64,000 nt of DNA from Burkholderia sp. E7m39 (GCA_001319865.1 BBSL01000229.1:1-64000); one strand, 5' to 3'; counted from the stretch's first letter, positions 39,961 to 49,460 are shown. Notes: generated by a model from the sequence alone, not told the origin. A program made the numbers and translations.

Positions 39961-40872
39961 ATGGCCATGATCCCGACCGAACTGCCCGATCTGAAGCTGT
40001 TGCAGCTTTTCGACCTGCTCTATGACGTGCGCAGCGTGACCCGCGTGGCGGAGCAACTTGGACAAAGCCAGCCGACCGTCAGCATCTGGCTGGGGCGGCT
40101 GCGTGAATTCCTGCAGGACCCGCTGTTCATCCGCACACCTGGCGGCATGGCGCCGACGCCGCAGGCGGACGCGCTGATCGGGCCGTGCCGCGAGATTCTC
40201 GAGTCGCTGCGGCGCTTCGCGGCGTGGGAAATCGCCTTCGATCCCGCTACCGCAAAACGCCGCTTTCGCATTTGTATGACGGATGCGAGTCACGTCACGC
40301 TGCTTCCCCGCCTGCTGGCGCACATACGCGCACAGGCGCCCGGCATTCGTCTGGAGGCCGCAACGATAGATGGCAACACGGAGCGGGCGCTCGAATCCGG
40401 CGAGGCCGATCTGGCGATCGGCCATGTGCCGTGGCTAGGCGGCGGCATTTACCAGCAGCAGCTGTACACGCAGGACTGGGTGTGTCTGGCGAATGCGCAT
40501 CATCCTCGTGTGCGTGCCCGGTTCGGCGTGAAGCAGTACCGCGTAGAAGGGCACGTCGCGATTACGGCGGGGACGGGCGCCCAGTTGCTGGAGCAGGCGC
40601 TCCTGCGAGAACAGATTCAGCGGGACGTCGTGCTGGAGTTGCCGGGATTCCTGGGGCTCGGTGCCATCATCCGGACGACCGACCTGATTGCTACGCTGCC
40701 GCGACACATCGGTCAGACGCTCGCTCAGGTCAATGACCTGTCCGTTCATCCATGTCCGTTTCCTGTTGACGGCTTTGCCGTGCGGCAGCATTGGCACGCC
40801 AGGTATCACCATGAAGCGGGCAATCGGTGGCTACGTGAGACGGTCGTGCAGTTGTTTGGTGGCGCACGTTGA
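39961..40872 (+). CDS. LysR-type regulator divergent from the AroQ/CoA-transferase operon
   Basis: A 303-residue LysR protein beginning MAMIPTELPDLKLLQLFDLL. The HTH is VRSVTRVAEQLGQSQPTVSI, followed by RLREFLQDPLFIRTPGGM, typical of the NahR/NodD-like branch. Upstream ATGs at 39928 and 39937 are alternatives. It sits 140 bases from the divergent first gene of the operon and is the likely pathway activator, with an operon substrate or intermediate as inducer. Confidence 0.85.
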   Translation: MAMIPTELPDLKLLQLFDLLYDVRSVTRVAEQLGQSQPTVSIWLGRLREFLQDPLFIRTPGGMAPTPQADALIGPCREILESLRRFAAWEIAFDPATAKRRFRICMTDASHVTLLPRLLAHIRAQAPGIRLEAATIDGNTERALESGEADLAIGHVPWLGGGIYQQQLYTQDWVCLANAHHPRVRARFGVKQYRVEGHVAITAGTGAQLLEQALLREQIQRDVVLELPGFLGLGAIIRTTDLIATLPRHIGQTLAQVNDLSVHPCPFPVDGFAVRQHWHARYHHEAGNRWLRETVVQLFGGAR

Positions 40873-41259
40873 GCGTGTGCGCATCGCTTTCACAAAGGAA
40901 TCTTTAACAGGCCTTATCCGGCGCACAGCTTTGCATAGCACGAACCGGCGTGGGCTTGCACGACTTCGCGCGATACGGCCATAGGGGGCTCGGATCGTCC
41001 GAGCAGAGGCAATGCGACAACCGCGATAACGGCGCTTCAGAACAATTCAGGATTGCACGAGCGTATAAGCACGGCGTGCATCGTGCCTATACAGCGCGGT
41101 AAGAAGATGCGCTTGCACAAGCCATCGTGTGCGCGTTGCGCCTGTCTGGCGCTTCAGGACTTTTAACGGCAGCACATAGTATCTTGCGTCGTGCGTTGCT
41201 ACGCTCAAAAGTAACCGTTAGCAGAGCGCAGTTTGACGTATTTCCGAAAAGGTTGATCG
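40873..41259. other. Intergenic region with a short palindrome
   Basis: A 387-base gap. GCTCGGA (40988-40994) and TCCGAGC (40998-41004) form a perfect 7-bp stem with a 3-base loop, without a T tract; it may end transcription of the LysR gene. Nothing else was recognised. Confidence 0.4.
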
Positions 41260-42987
41260 ATGCATATCCCCGAACTCCCCGTTCACCTTGGTACCCCGCC
41301 ATCGGAGCTCGAAGTTCCGTATTCGTCGCTGGAGTACCGCCAGCATCAGATGTTTCCGCGCCTGTCCGCTGCGGAAATCGGGAGCCTGCAACGGTTCGCG
41401 ACGCCGATGTCATTTAGCGAAGGCGACTACATCTTCAAGACGGGCCGTGTCGCGCTTGGCCTGTTCGTGCTCCTGCGTGGCCGCGTGCGCATCTTTTCGC
41501 GCGACAGCTTTGGCCGCAAGACGCTCGTCACAGAGCACGACGACGGTCACTTCATGGCGGAAATGGCGCAACTGTCCGGCAAGCCCGCGCTGATCGACGG
41601 GTTATGCCTGACCGATTGCCAGACGCTGGTGCTGGAACCGGAAAAGCTGCGAGCGCTGATCGTCGCAGATGCCCAGCTAGGCGAACACATCATGCGTGCG
41701 TTGATTCTGCGACGGCTTGGACTGATCGAGCAGGGGCTCGGTCCGATCATCGTCGGCAACGGTGGCGATCCTCGGCTCGTCAGACTGCAAGGCTTCCTTC
41801 GTCGCAATGCCTATCCCGCCACCGTGATCGACGCACGACACGATGCCGAGGCCGCCACGCTGCTCGCGGATATCACAACAGGCGCCGCCGACTTTCCGCT
41901 CGTCTTCTGTCCGAACGGTTCGGTTCTGCGCGCGCCGGACGAGGCGCAACTCGCGTCTTGTCTCGGGCTTGTTCCCACCTTCGAGCGCACTCACGTCTAC
42001 GACGTCGCGATCGTCGGCGCGGGACCAGCGGGTCTCGCGGCGGCTGTGTATGCGGCAACCGAGGGTCTTTCCGTTGCCGTATTCGACCAGCGCGCGCCAG
42101 GTGGCCAGGCGGGGGCGAGTTCCCGGATCGAAAACTATCTCGGCTTTCCAACGGGCATTTCCGGTCAGGCGCTGGCCGCGCGGGCGTTCCAGCAGGCGCT
42201 GAAGTTTGGCGCGCATCTGGCGATTCCGGGCAAGGTCATCGACGTGAAACGTGAGGACGCTCAGTTCATGCTGAAGCTGTTCGACGGCCAGCAGATCAAT
42301 GCTCGCACCGTGGTGGTGGCGAGCGGTGCGGCGTACCGCAAGCCGGGCGTCAATGGATTCGAGCGCTTCGATGGCCGCGGTATTTACTACTGGGCGTCAC
42401 CCATCGAGGCCAAGCTCGCGCGAGGTCAGGACATCGTGCTGATCGGCGGCGGCAACTCGGCCGGGCAGGCGACCGTGTTTCTTGCCAATTTCGCTCGCAG
42501 TATCCGGGTTCTGATTCGCGGCGCCGACCTGCATGCGAGCATGTCGAAGTATCTGGTCGACCGTATCGGGTCCCTGCCGAACGTCAGCGTGTGTACGCGT
42601 TGTACGTTGCAAGCGCTGGACGGCGACGAGACGGGCCTCACGCACGTACGCGTGCGGCGCGAGGGGGAGGCGGACGAAGTCGTCGCGACGCGGCACCTGT
42701 TTCTCTTCATCGGTGCAGACCCAAAGACCGACTGGCTGGCGTCCAGTGGGGTCGAGCTCGATAGCCGTGGATTCGTAGTGACGGGCGCGCTGCTTCGCAG
42801 CGCAGGGCAGGCCGGGATGATCCATGCGTTTCCCCTGCAGACGAGCTTGTATGGCATGTTCGCGGTTGGGGATGTGCGCGCTGAATCGACCAAGCGCGTG
42901 GCGTCGGCGGTAGGCGACGGCGCTGCCGTTGTCAGCCAGATTCACGCGTATCTCAGTGAAGCAACGGCGACGGCGCAGAACGTTTAA
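41260..42987 (+). CDS. Cyclic-nucleotide-binding domain/thioredoxin-reductase-like FAD oxidoreductase fusion
   Basis: A 575-residue multidomain protein. Residues about 35-140 form a CAP/cNMP-binding domain (FSEGDYIFKTGR, FVLLRGRVRIFSR). Residues 160-235 look glutaredoxin-like (QGFLRRNAYPATVIDA, DFPLVFCPNGSVLRAPDEAQ). From 247 a thioredoxin-reductase fold follows, with FAD motif VGAGPAGLAAAVYAA, GGQAGASSRIENYLGFP and NADPH motif IGGGNSAGQATVFLANF. Where TrxR has its CxxC, this protein has IYYWASPIEA, so the redox-active disulfide is missing. Probably a cNMP-gated or sensor-linked NAD(P)H-flavin oxidoreductase; function not established. Confidence 0.75.
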   Translation: MHIPELPVHLGTPPSELEVPYSSLEYRQHQMFPRLSAAEIGSLQRFATPMSFSEGDYIFKTGRVALGLFVLLRGRVRIFSRDSFGRKTLVTEHDDGHFMAEMAQLSGKPALIDGLCLTDCQTLVLEPEKLRALIVADAQLGEHIMRALILRRLGLIEQGLGPIIVGNGGDPRLVRLQGFLRRNAYPATVIDARHDAEAATLLADITTGAADFPLVFCPNGSVLRAPDEAQLASCLGLVPTFERTHVYDVAIVGAGPAGLAAAVYAATEGLSVAVFDQRAPGGQAGASSRIENYLGFPTGISGQALAARAFQQALKFGAHLAIPGKVIDVKREDAQFMLKLFDGQQINARTVVVASGAAYRKPGVNGFERFDGRGIYYWASPIEAKLARGQDIVLIGGGNSAGQATVFLANFARSIRVLIRGADLHASMSKYLVDRIGSLPNVSVCTRCTLQALDGDETGLTHVRVRREGEADEVVATRHLFLFIGADPKTDWLASSGVELDSRGFVVTGALLRSAGQAGMIHAFPLQTSLYGMFAVGDVRAESTKRVASAVGDGAAVVSQIHAYLSEATATAQNV

Positions 42988-43321
42988 GAACAAATAGCCG
43001 CAATGATGTGCCCGCCGTTGAATTGGCTATCCGTGTTATGCGATACGCCGCTGATGGATGGCCTCACCTGATTGACGATGGTCCGCGCGTTCATGCCGAC
43101 GTTGTGGAGATCGACGCCCGCACTGCCTACGGTTCGCCGACACCGGCCATGTCGCGCTTTCGACCGGGCAGGTCAGTTTCAACGACGTGCTCGCAGAGTC
43201 CGTGCAGCAGCGTAACGTCGTACTCGACACAAAGACGGAAACGCTTTGTCTAGGGGCCCATCGGAGCTAGTTGTATCTGTTGCGCATCAGCTGCGACGCC
43301 GAATCGACGGTGATAAACGGG
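42988..43321. other. Island flank with a possible coding remnant
   Basis: Noncoding region at the edge of the accessory segment. A plus-strand frame ending at the TAG at 43268-43270 reads protein-like (ADTGHVALSTGQVSFNDVLA continuing to LCLGAHRS) but has no start or upstream body, so it may be the 3' relic of a lost gene. I do not recognise the family. Confidence 0.3.
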
Positions 43322-43473
43322 TGGTTCGTGACAAACGAAACCTGTGCTGAGCGACTTTCCTAACTGATTGATTTTTATAGAAATTGAAATTCGGCACGTT
43401 CCTGCCCGGACAAAGAAAACTGGCCTCAACTTGAACGTGGTGTTTTCGCCAGTGACAAACGAAATCTGGCCTA
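43322..43473 (+). repeat. Three direct repeats, candidate TnsB-binding sites of a Tn7-like left end
   Basis: Three direct copies are seen: GACAAACGAAACCTG at 43330, GACAAAGAAAACTGGCCT at 43409 and GACAAACGAAATCTGGCCT at 43454. They span about 145 bases with wide spacing. The Tn7 left end carries three spaced TnsB sites headed GACAAAATAG over about 150 bases, so head motif, number and layout agree. A weaker TGATAAACGG precedes them at 43311. Multiple terminal repeats of an IS21-type element are the main alternative. Confidence 0.5.
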
Positions 43474-43896
43474 GGAGATGGGGGCAATCAGCGCGCGCGT
43501 CTGCGACATGCACTTGTACGCCTTCCATACGAGTTTGAGCGCGCCTAGCGGCCTGCGTCTTGGACCCGAACGAGCTGCCTTGCTGGAAGCTCGCTTACTG
43601 GATGCACAACGATTTTGTGAATCGTGGACAGGCTTGCAATCGAGGCAATGCCGACGCGGTGAACGTCCTCTATATGGTATTTCGGAACTTACGTACCGTA
43701 TAGTGACGCCCTTAAAAAAGAGCCACTGTTGGTTCAGCCGTTCGGAATATTGTTCCTTTCGACTTGGCAGTTACTGTCTGTATGTCTCGTCGGCTTCAGC
43801 AGAGAAACTATGCAAGCAGTTGATACATTGTTTCCAGTCTTGGACCCGCTTCGAGAGCTGTATGCCAAGTGATTCAGGTTTTGGCGGTGCTGCGCT
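43474..43896. other. Noncoding stretch inside the element's left end
   Basis: About 420 bases between the end repeats and the first cargo gene. A plus-strand frame of 140 codons crosses it but has unusual composition and no ribosome site, and it runs into the stop region of the minus-strand gene; I do not call it. Confidence 0.45.
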
Positions 43897-44496
43897 CTAG
43901 GGCGCATCAGCCGTACGTCCGCCATTGGTGTCGGTCATGACTGTGTGTCGGTAGAAGCGCGCAACGCTCGTGCCAAGTCTCTCACGCTGCAATCCTTTGC
44001 TGGCCTGCTCGAGGCAGTAAATGATTTCCGCTGCCGCTTCTCCGCAACGATAGCCATCGCGAGCGACGTAAGCGGCGTCCTCATGCAGGTCGAGTCGCGT
44101 CAGTTCAGCATGAATCCATTCGAAAGCCGACACTGCATCAGACGGGCGTTCGTCCTCTTGTACGGCAAGCAAGCGCTCGGCATTTAATTCATCGAACGCA
44201 TGCATTCCTAGGATTTTTTCGATTTCCTTGACTAGGCTTTCGGCTGCCTGTGCTGTTACCTGATTGATAGCTACGCGCCAGTTCGGCAAGTGCCGGTCCA
44301 GCGCCTCAATGACAAGTGAGATATCGAACTCCCGCCAGAACCTCGCTTCCGGCCGATAAACATATTCAAGTGCAAGGGCCAGGTTCATCGGGACGAGGTG
44401 CGATGCATTCATCTTGCAATCGCGCATATAAGCGACGAGGGCGGCGACGGTTTCAAAGTGAATATCGGAAGGTTCGGTTCGGTTATGGTTTTTCAT
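43897..44496 (-). CDS. Hypothetical protein, paralogue of the gene at 45829-46425
   Basis: A 199-residue soluble, acidic, mostly helical protein starting MKNHNRTEPSDIHFETVAAL. No known domain recognised. It is clearly related to the 198-residue protein two genes upstream: both share YRP..FWR, a following (I/L)EAL helix and the central DELNAE.LL.V.ED.RPS block at matching positions. Its gene is third and last in a minus-strand run (gap of 71 bases to the preceding gene). The outer-inner-outer arrangement of two paralogues around an unrelated gene suggests a complex with related subunits, or toxin/immunity-like variation. Confidence 0.65.
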   Translation of the reverse strand: MKNHNRTEPSDIHFETVAALVAYMRDCKMNASHLVPMNLALALEYVYRPEARFWREFDISLVIEALDRHLPNWRVAINQVTAQAAESLVKEIEKILGMHAFDELNAERLLAVQEDERPSDAVSAFEWIHAELTRLDLHEDAAYVARDGYRCGEAAAEIIYCLEQASKGLQRERLGTSVARFYRHTVMTDTNGGRTADAP

Positions 44497-44567
44497 ACTG
44501 GCTTGTAATGGGTGTAGTCGCTTGTTGATGTAGCACGAGAAGGCCTAGCTGCCGGGAAGGCGTCGAA

Positions 44568-45731
44568 TCATACAGTTGCTGAGGCGTTGTGCGCCTCGAT
44601 CGCGTACATTGTTTCGCGGACGTGCTGAATAGCCTTCCGGCCATCGAGTTCCAGATACATCAGGTGTGTTTCTTCATCGGCAGCTTCAAGGTGGCGGCAT
44701 AGCAGGTCAAATACGACGCCATCATCTTCCGGACGCCGACTGTCTGAGATGCTCAACAAATACATCGCGCAGAACTCATCGAATTGCCGTGTGCGGATTT
44801 CATTGATGAATAGGTCGGAAAAAGGCTGCGAGTCTGACTCCTCCCATTGCGATTCCACCTCCTTCATGTATAACGGTTGAAAGTTGTGAAGTTCATCAAG
44901 AAACTCTTGCGGGTCGATGCTGCGCCAGAAGTCACCTGTTGATGTTGTGACCTTCTCCTCGAGAGCGCGTCTGAAATGATGGGGCATAACTGACGAAGGA
45001 TGAATTCCCAGCGGAAGTACCTTACGCGCGAGTTCGGACTCGATGGTCTGTGCCGCGACATCCAGTCGGCTGGCGCTGACACGTGACACGGGTTCTTGTC
45101 GCTCCTTCGAATCAGATTGCGATGTATCGAGCGCCAGTGCATTTGCTCGCCGCCGCGCTGCCTCTTTACATCGGGCAGCGAGAAGCGAAGCATCGTTCTC
45201 GAGAAACCGACTGATGGCGAGGTAGTGCTGAGCAGCCTCTGCTTTTCGCCCTGCAGTTTCGAGACAAAACGCGCGGTTAAAGGGCGCAAAAATCTTGTCG
45301 CGCCCGATGAGCGCGTGCTTCGAGCGCGGATATGATTCGATTTCTGCGAGAAACTGTTCGACAGATGTGAGTCGGTTCAGCTCTGGCAAGTCATCCTTCA
45401 GCACCTCTTGGAAGGACTCGATGACGGTACCCTCGGTAATCTCGCCAAGCATTTGCGTCAATGGAGTACAACTACCGCCGACCTGTGCGCCGTACTTGCC
45501 CAGACCGATATGCGGGGCTGCATCGTCGAATTCGTGTGTGAAAGACCAGAACCCATGGCAGCCAAAGGTTGCGATGTCGGCGTCGCGGTCGTCGAAGACC
45601 CAAGTGATGCCTTGACGGAAGCCGGCGAAACTGCGCTCTGCGAGTTCCGGCGTACGCAAGACGAACCCGAGCGGGGCAAGGTGTTTGTGGAAGAAGCTAC
45701 GAAAGAGGGTGGAGATGTTTTCGCGATTCAC
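44568..45731 (-). CDS. Hypothetical protein, middle gene of the paralogue operon
   Basis: A 387-residue soluble protein read from GTG at 45731 (MNRENISTLFRSFFHKHLAP). The N-terminal 110 residues look like a compact alpha/beta domain (GITWVFDDRDADIATFGCHG). Residues about 140-215 are helical and TPR-like (FNRAFCLETAGRKAEAAQHY). The C-terminal part is helical and acidic. No catalytic motif was found. It lies between two mutually paralogous genes, 97 bases after one and 71 bases before the other, and is probably cotranscribed. Function unknown. Confidence 0.65.
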   Translation of the reverse strand: MNRENISTLFRSFFHKHLAPLGFVLRTPELAERSFAGFRQGITWVFDDRDADIATFGCHGFWSFTHEFDDAAPHIGLGKYGAQVGGSCTPLTQMLGEITEGTVIESFQEVLKDDLPELNRLTSVEQFLAEIESYPRSKHALIGRDKIFAPFNRAFCLETAGRKAEAAQHYLAISRFLENDASLLAARCKEAARRRANALALDTSQSDSKERQEPVSRVSASRLDVAAQTIESELARKVLPLGIHPSSVMPHHFRRALEEKVTTSTGDFWRSIDPQEFLDELHNFQPLYMKEVESQWEESDSQPFSDLFINEIRTRQFDEFCAMYLLSISDSRRPEDDGVVFDLLCRHLEAADEETHLMYLELDGRKAIQHVRETMYAIEAHNASATV

Positions 45732-45828
45732 GGTGGTTTCTGTGATTAAGGAGATATCGAAGAGCGAGGTTCGATATGAAGCATCCGTCGAGTACCCGTA
45801 GTACCGGGAACACCGGACTACCTCATCG

Positions 45829-46425
45829 TTAGTCTATTTCAGTCTCAAAGGGGAGCGTAATCGCGAATGCATGCCGTGTTTCCGTCGCCTCTTTCGCGAA
45901 TTCCGTCTCATAGGTTCGTCCCTCTTGCGCTGCCAGTTGCGCCGCTGCAAGTTCAAATGCTGCGCTCAGCCCTTTTTCCGCGTCGCGAATCAAGTACCCC
46001 GCCTCATTGTAGTTTCCTCGCTCGATAAGTTCGTACACCAGGAATTCGAGTGCTTTCGTTGATGTGGAAGGGCGTTTATCTTCAGGTACAGAAAGCAGAA
46101 TTTCGGCATTCAATTCGTCGCTGGTACGAATCGCGAGCATAAAATCGATACGGTCGATGAGAGTTTCATAAGCATCCTCTTCGACAAATGTGAGTGAATT
46201 ACGGAAGGAGGGAGCATAGGTCTCCAGGGCCTCAAGGATGGTATCGCGCGTCAGGGCTCGCCAAAACACTTTTTGTGGGCGATAGGATTCTTCAGCAGCC
46301 AAAAAAACCAATCGAGGATTGATAAAATCTGCCGGAATGCGACACTGCATCAGGTAAGAAACAATATGGTCGATTACTGCTTTTCTAACTTCTTCCGCGG
46401 TCAGAGAAATCGCTTTGTTTTGCAT
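45829..46425 (-). CDS. Hypothetical protein, first gene of the paralogue operon
   Basis: A 198-residue acidic helical protein starting MQNKAISLTAEEVRKAVIDH. The core YRPQKVFWRALTRDTILEAL and DELNAEILLSVPEDKRPS matches the third gene of the operon. The start at 46425 is chosen because it aligns with the paralogue's start and because the promoter found upstream places the transcription start near 46483, leaving a leader of about 58 bases; the upstream ATG at 46479 would be almost leaderless. No known family recognised. Confidence 0.65.
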   Translation of the reverse strand: MQNKAISLTAEEVRKAVIDHIVSYLMQCRIPADFINPRLVFLAAEESYRPQKVFWRALTRDTILEALETYAPSFRNSLTFVEEDAYETLIDRIDFMLAIRTSDELNAEILLSVPEDKRPSTSTKALEFLVYELIERGNYNEAGYLIRDAEKGLSAAFELAAAQLAAQEGRTYETEFAKEATETRHAFAITLPFETEID

Positions 46426-46489
46426 ATAAATTAAACGGGTATAAAAACGCTTTGGGATAGTTAAAGTGCATGCCTGCATGACGGTGTGA

Positions 46490-46518
46490 AAGATAATTGA
46501 TTTTTTTGTAATTGACAA
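46490..46518 (-). promoter_or_regulatory. Sigma-70 promoter of the three-gene operon
   Basis: On the minus strand TTGTCA (46513-46518) and TATCTT (46490-46495) are exactly 17 bases apart in a strongly AT-rich stretch. They match five and four of the six consensus positions. The position fits transcription of the gene starting at 46425. Confidence 0.6.
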
Positions 46519-46525
46519 TGACATA

Positions 46526-47141
46526 AAATCATTAATATAAATTGTTATGTATTAGTGGTAGAAATATATCTATTTATGCGTCTTCTGCTGGATATGCCGG
46601 TCGAGATGGACATACGCGCGCCCGTTAACGTCTTAAATGAGGTCGCGCGTTACGTGTGCATGACCATCGCTCTCATTCGCTCTGAACGGGCGCTATTCGG
46701 GCGGAAGGCGGGCTCGCCTGCTGCCAGCGAGAAAGTCAGCAATAATCTGCGGCGTTCGTACGCTGCTATTTGCGATGCAACCGGTGGGGGCATTAGTTCG
46801 ACGGAATCGCTCGAATCAAGAGGGTTCGCCCTGCGGGGCCGAACGTCTTCCGATGCTTCGGTGAAGCCGCGGTCCGCACACACGCTCTGGTACGACTGGT
46901 GTCGAAAAGGATGCTGAACGCTTGCGGCATCAAACGTCATTATCGGGCAGTTACCCCTAGACAGTCCGGCCCTCTTTGGCCGGTGACGTCATCCATTTGA
47001 GCCCGCACCGTCAAAAATCAAAACCTGGTCGCCCCGCTCTGTTGAAAGCTGGCAATTCGATTCAAAATCGCGTTTGCAAAAGCCACGTGCCTATACGGCG
47101 AAGCTACTGAGAGGGCCTATGATGAGCATTCGGGACCGTGA
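46526..47141. other. Noncoding or degraded region
   Basis: About 600 bases with no supported gene. Overlapping frames on both strands (for example 46555-46917 plus and 46650-46940 minus) have no ribosome site or recognisable motif and are probably remnants of cargo turnover. Confidence 0.4.
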
Positions 47142-47926
47142 GACATCGCTAGAAGGGGAGAACGCAGCGTCGCTGCTCGGTGGTGGCGAGACATCACCGG
47201 CCGGGAGGTTGAATACTGGAACGACGTGTGGGTGGTATCTTCGACAAAAGATCCGAAGGTGGAGCTTCATCTCGATGCGGCAAAAAGCAATCTGAATGAA
47301 AATCTTCACTCTAGTCAAGAAAGAGCCGCGTTGCCCATACTGGCCGCGCGGGCGGACGAAGATCTCGACGCGTTTCACGACAAGCAGTACGTCGAGTTCA
47401 TGATCTTCATTGGGCCACAGTTTTGCCGTACGAGAGCTTTCCGGGTCACCGTGCTCAAAGCGCTGCATCGGCGCAACACCCTTGAGGATAAAGTTGCCGA
47501 CGCTACGTCGCACTCGTGGTGGTTTCTGAGTTACATGTTCGGCATGAACCTCGGATGGAGTCTTTACTCTCAACGCAAGGTAGCGAAACAAGCCGTTCTG
47601 ATAAACGACACTGGATTGCCGCTTTTACGTCAGAACAACCTGTTGTCAACGTTCATCCGCGTGTCTCACACACAGATTTCTCTCCGCCTGAGCCTGCCGA
47701 CTTCTACTATCCGATTTCGCCGAAGGTTGCCTACATCATCTATGATTCAGATCGCTTCGATCGAGGTAAATATCGGGTTGATGAAGCCACCGTCCTGGAT
47801 CTCAACTCGAAGCAGGCAGCTCAGGCCATGATTCATATAATCGGGGATACGGAAGAGGCACTTGTCCCCTACGTGCAACGTATCGGAACGCGATATCGGA
47901 AGAGGGCTCGTGGCACTGAAAAATGA
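47142..47926 (+). pseudogene. Frameshifted DUF4238-like gene
   Basis: Two adjacent plus-strand frames read as one broken protein. The first (from 47142, no start codon) contains ARWWRDITGREVEYWNDVWV and then FMIFIGPQFCRTRAFRVTVL, ending near 47630. The second continues as HWIAAFTSEQPVVNVHPRVS and FYYPISPKVAYIIYDSDRF to the stop at 47926. The order of a Q-x-x-R-T helix followed by an FTS(D/E)xPVV strand and a PISP segment is that of DUF4238 proteins. The join lies around 47600-47640, and the N-terminus is also lost. Confidence 0.55.
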
Positions 47927-48289
47927 GCTTCGCTCGTCTCCTCGTTACAGGATTCATTTGGCTAATCGATTTTAACTAACAACATTGGCCGAACCATGGT
48001 TACGCGCGATATCCGGTGGCCCTGACGAAAGCCCGAGCGTGCGAGAATCTGCGGTATCCAGGGGCTTGCGTGGATGGAGAAACCTTGGCTATTTGGGTGG
48101 CGCAGCCATGGTTTTGTGGGTGTCGGATGATGGAGAGAAAAGCGTGGAAATCATATCCTCTTGCACTCAGTGCGCTCTTACTGATCACGACGGCGTCCAC
48201 CGAGGCCGTAGACTGTAGCGCACGCTCGCCGCCGGAGTCGGGTCACCGTGTTGATGAGCTGCTGCGGTGGCGAGTAGTAGAGCGGCGAG
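47927..48289. other. Noncoding stretch, nothing recognised
   Basis: About 360 bases between the broken DUF4238-like gene and the small minus-strand gene. Several short frames overlap on both strands without support. Confidence 0.4.
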
Positions 48290-48577
48290 CTACTCCTCAA
48301 ACTTGAGCGCGTCTGCTGGAACAACTGCACCGCGATGCCGCAGTACTTCGGCGCGGAAAATTGCCCAATCGTCGAGACCAGCTGGACTGTGGGTGCAGTA
48401 CAGACACTCGCTTGCAGCGTCTTGTATCGACGCATTCCGGTGCACGTCGATGCCGAACCGTTTGCTGAATCGCGCCCAGCATAAGCCGTCATTTCCATTT
48501 ATCCAGAGCGTATCGCCGTTGCCAGACACAACGATCTCGTAACGTTCCTCCTGAATCTGTTCGTCGTCCACGCTCAT
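48290..48577 (-). CDS. Small hypothetical protein (95 aa)
   Basis: A 95-residue protein starting MSVDDEQIQEERYEIVVSGN, with a strand-rich N-terminal half (GDTLWINGNDGLCWARFSKR) and a helical C-terminus. GGAGG precedes the ATG at 48577 by only one base, which is close for a ribosome site, so the start is uncertain. The composition is protein-like and unlike the surrounding noncoding DNA. Family not recognised. Confidence 0.45.
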   Translation of the reverse strand: MSVDDEQIQEERYEIVVSGNGDTLWINGNDGLCWARFSKRFGIDVHRNASIQDAASECLYCTHSPAGLDDWAIFRAEVLRHRGAVVPADALKFEE

Positions 48578-49460
48578 GCCTCCGTTTAAGCGTTTCCATT
48601 TTACCTATCCCATCAGTTTGTCGGTGCAGGGCGCAGGATAGCTCCCGCGAGCGGACGACCCTGAGCGTTTGCCGTAAAGAATCTCGTCGGGCGATTCTGC
48701 GAGAACGGGCTGTGCGACTGGTTCAAAGAGTGGATAAGGAGCGGCGTTATAGCCGCTCCGGAGTTCCTAGCTGTGGGACATTTCCGACTCACTCGATCGA
48801 AGGCGCGCATCTCCAGATTGACAAGATGGACGCGCTACTAGCGAAAGGCATCGACCCGAACGATGAGCGGGATGGAGGTCGCCCGAGAGTGGGCGACGGA
48901 ATGGGGCCGGAAGGGAAGAAAAGCGGAGGCTCTGGTGAGTGACATCGGCCGGGACGTATGACCGCTTACTGTTGTGGAAATGTCATGTGAATGTCTGAAA
49001 GCGGCATCCGAGGAAGGTCGCGTCATGGCCAAACCCAGTCTGACGTTGGGCCGGTGTAATGCTTCGCCGTTGATCGGTTCGCATCGGGCACGCGTCGGAT
49101 CAGAGAAGACTAACGCCCCCCTCTAGGGTCGAGGGCGGTCGTCAAGGGCAAACCGCAGCAGCACATTACTGTCGGCATTTACCGATTGCCTGCCGTTCAG
49201 GTGTCGGCCTTATCAAACGGGCCATTTGCATTTCTGGAGTAGATGAACCGACAGTCTACGCGGGACGCACTGGCCGCTCGGTGATGCGCGGCTGGCTAGA
49301 GCCTCGTCCGTTGATGGAGCGGTCCCGATCCCGGGATGCGGTTTGCATATCGGATGAAGGTCCCCGGATCACCGCACATTGCATCTCAGGATGACCGTCA
49401 CCGCCGCGGGCCATGTGCAGCACTACGCGCTTTGAGCGGTTTTGGCCACATCGCCTCGTC
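48578..49460. other. Noncoding stretch before the HTH-repeat gene
   Basis: About 880 bases with only short unsupported frames on both strands. No insertion sequence could be identified. The right end holds the promoter of the next gene. Confidence 0.4.

Noticed and set aside
42988-43321. Protein-like frame ending at 43270 as a real gene
   Set aside because: Only about 50 residues, no start codon or ribosome site and no recognisable family; kept as a possible relic only.
43478-43900. 140-codon plus-strand frame
   Set aside because: Odd composition, no ribosome site, and overlaps the stop of the minus-strand gene; no homology recognised.
46555-46917. 120-codon plus-strand frame, with a rival minus-strand frame
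   Set aside because: No ribosome site, no motif, and two overlapping frames of equal quality on opposite strands.
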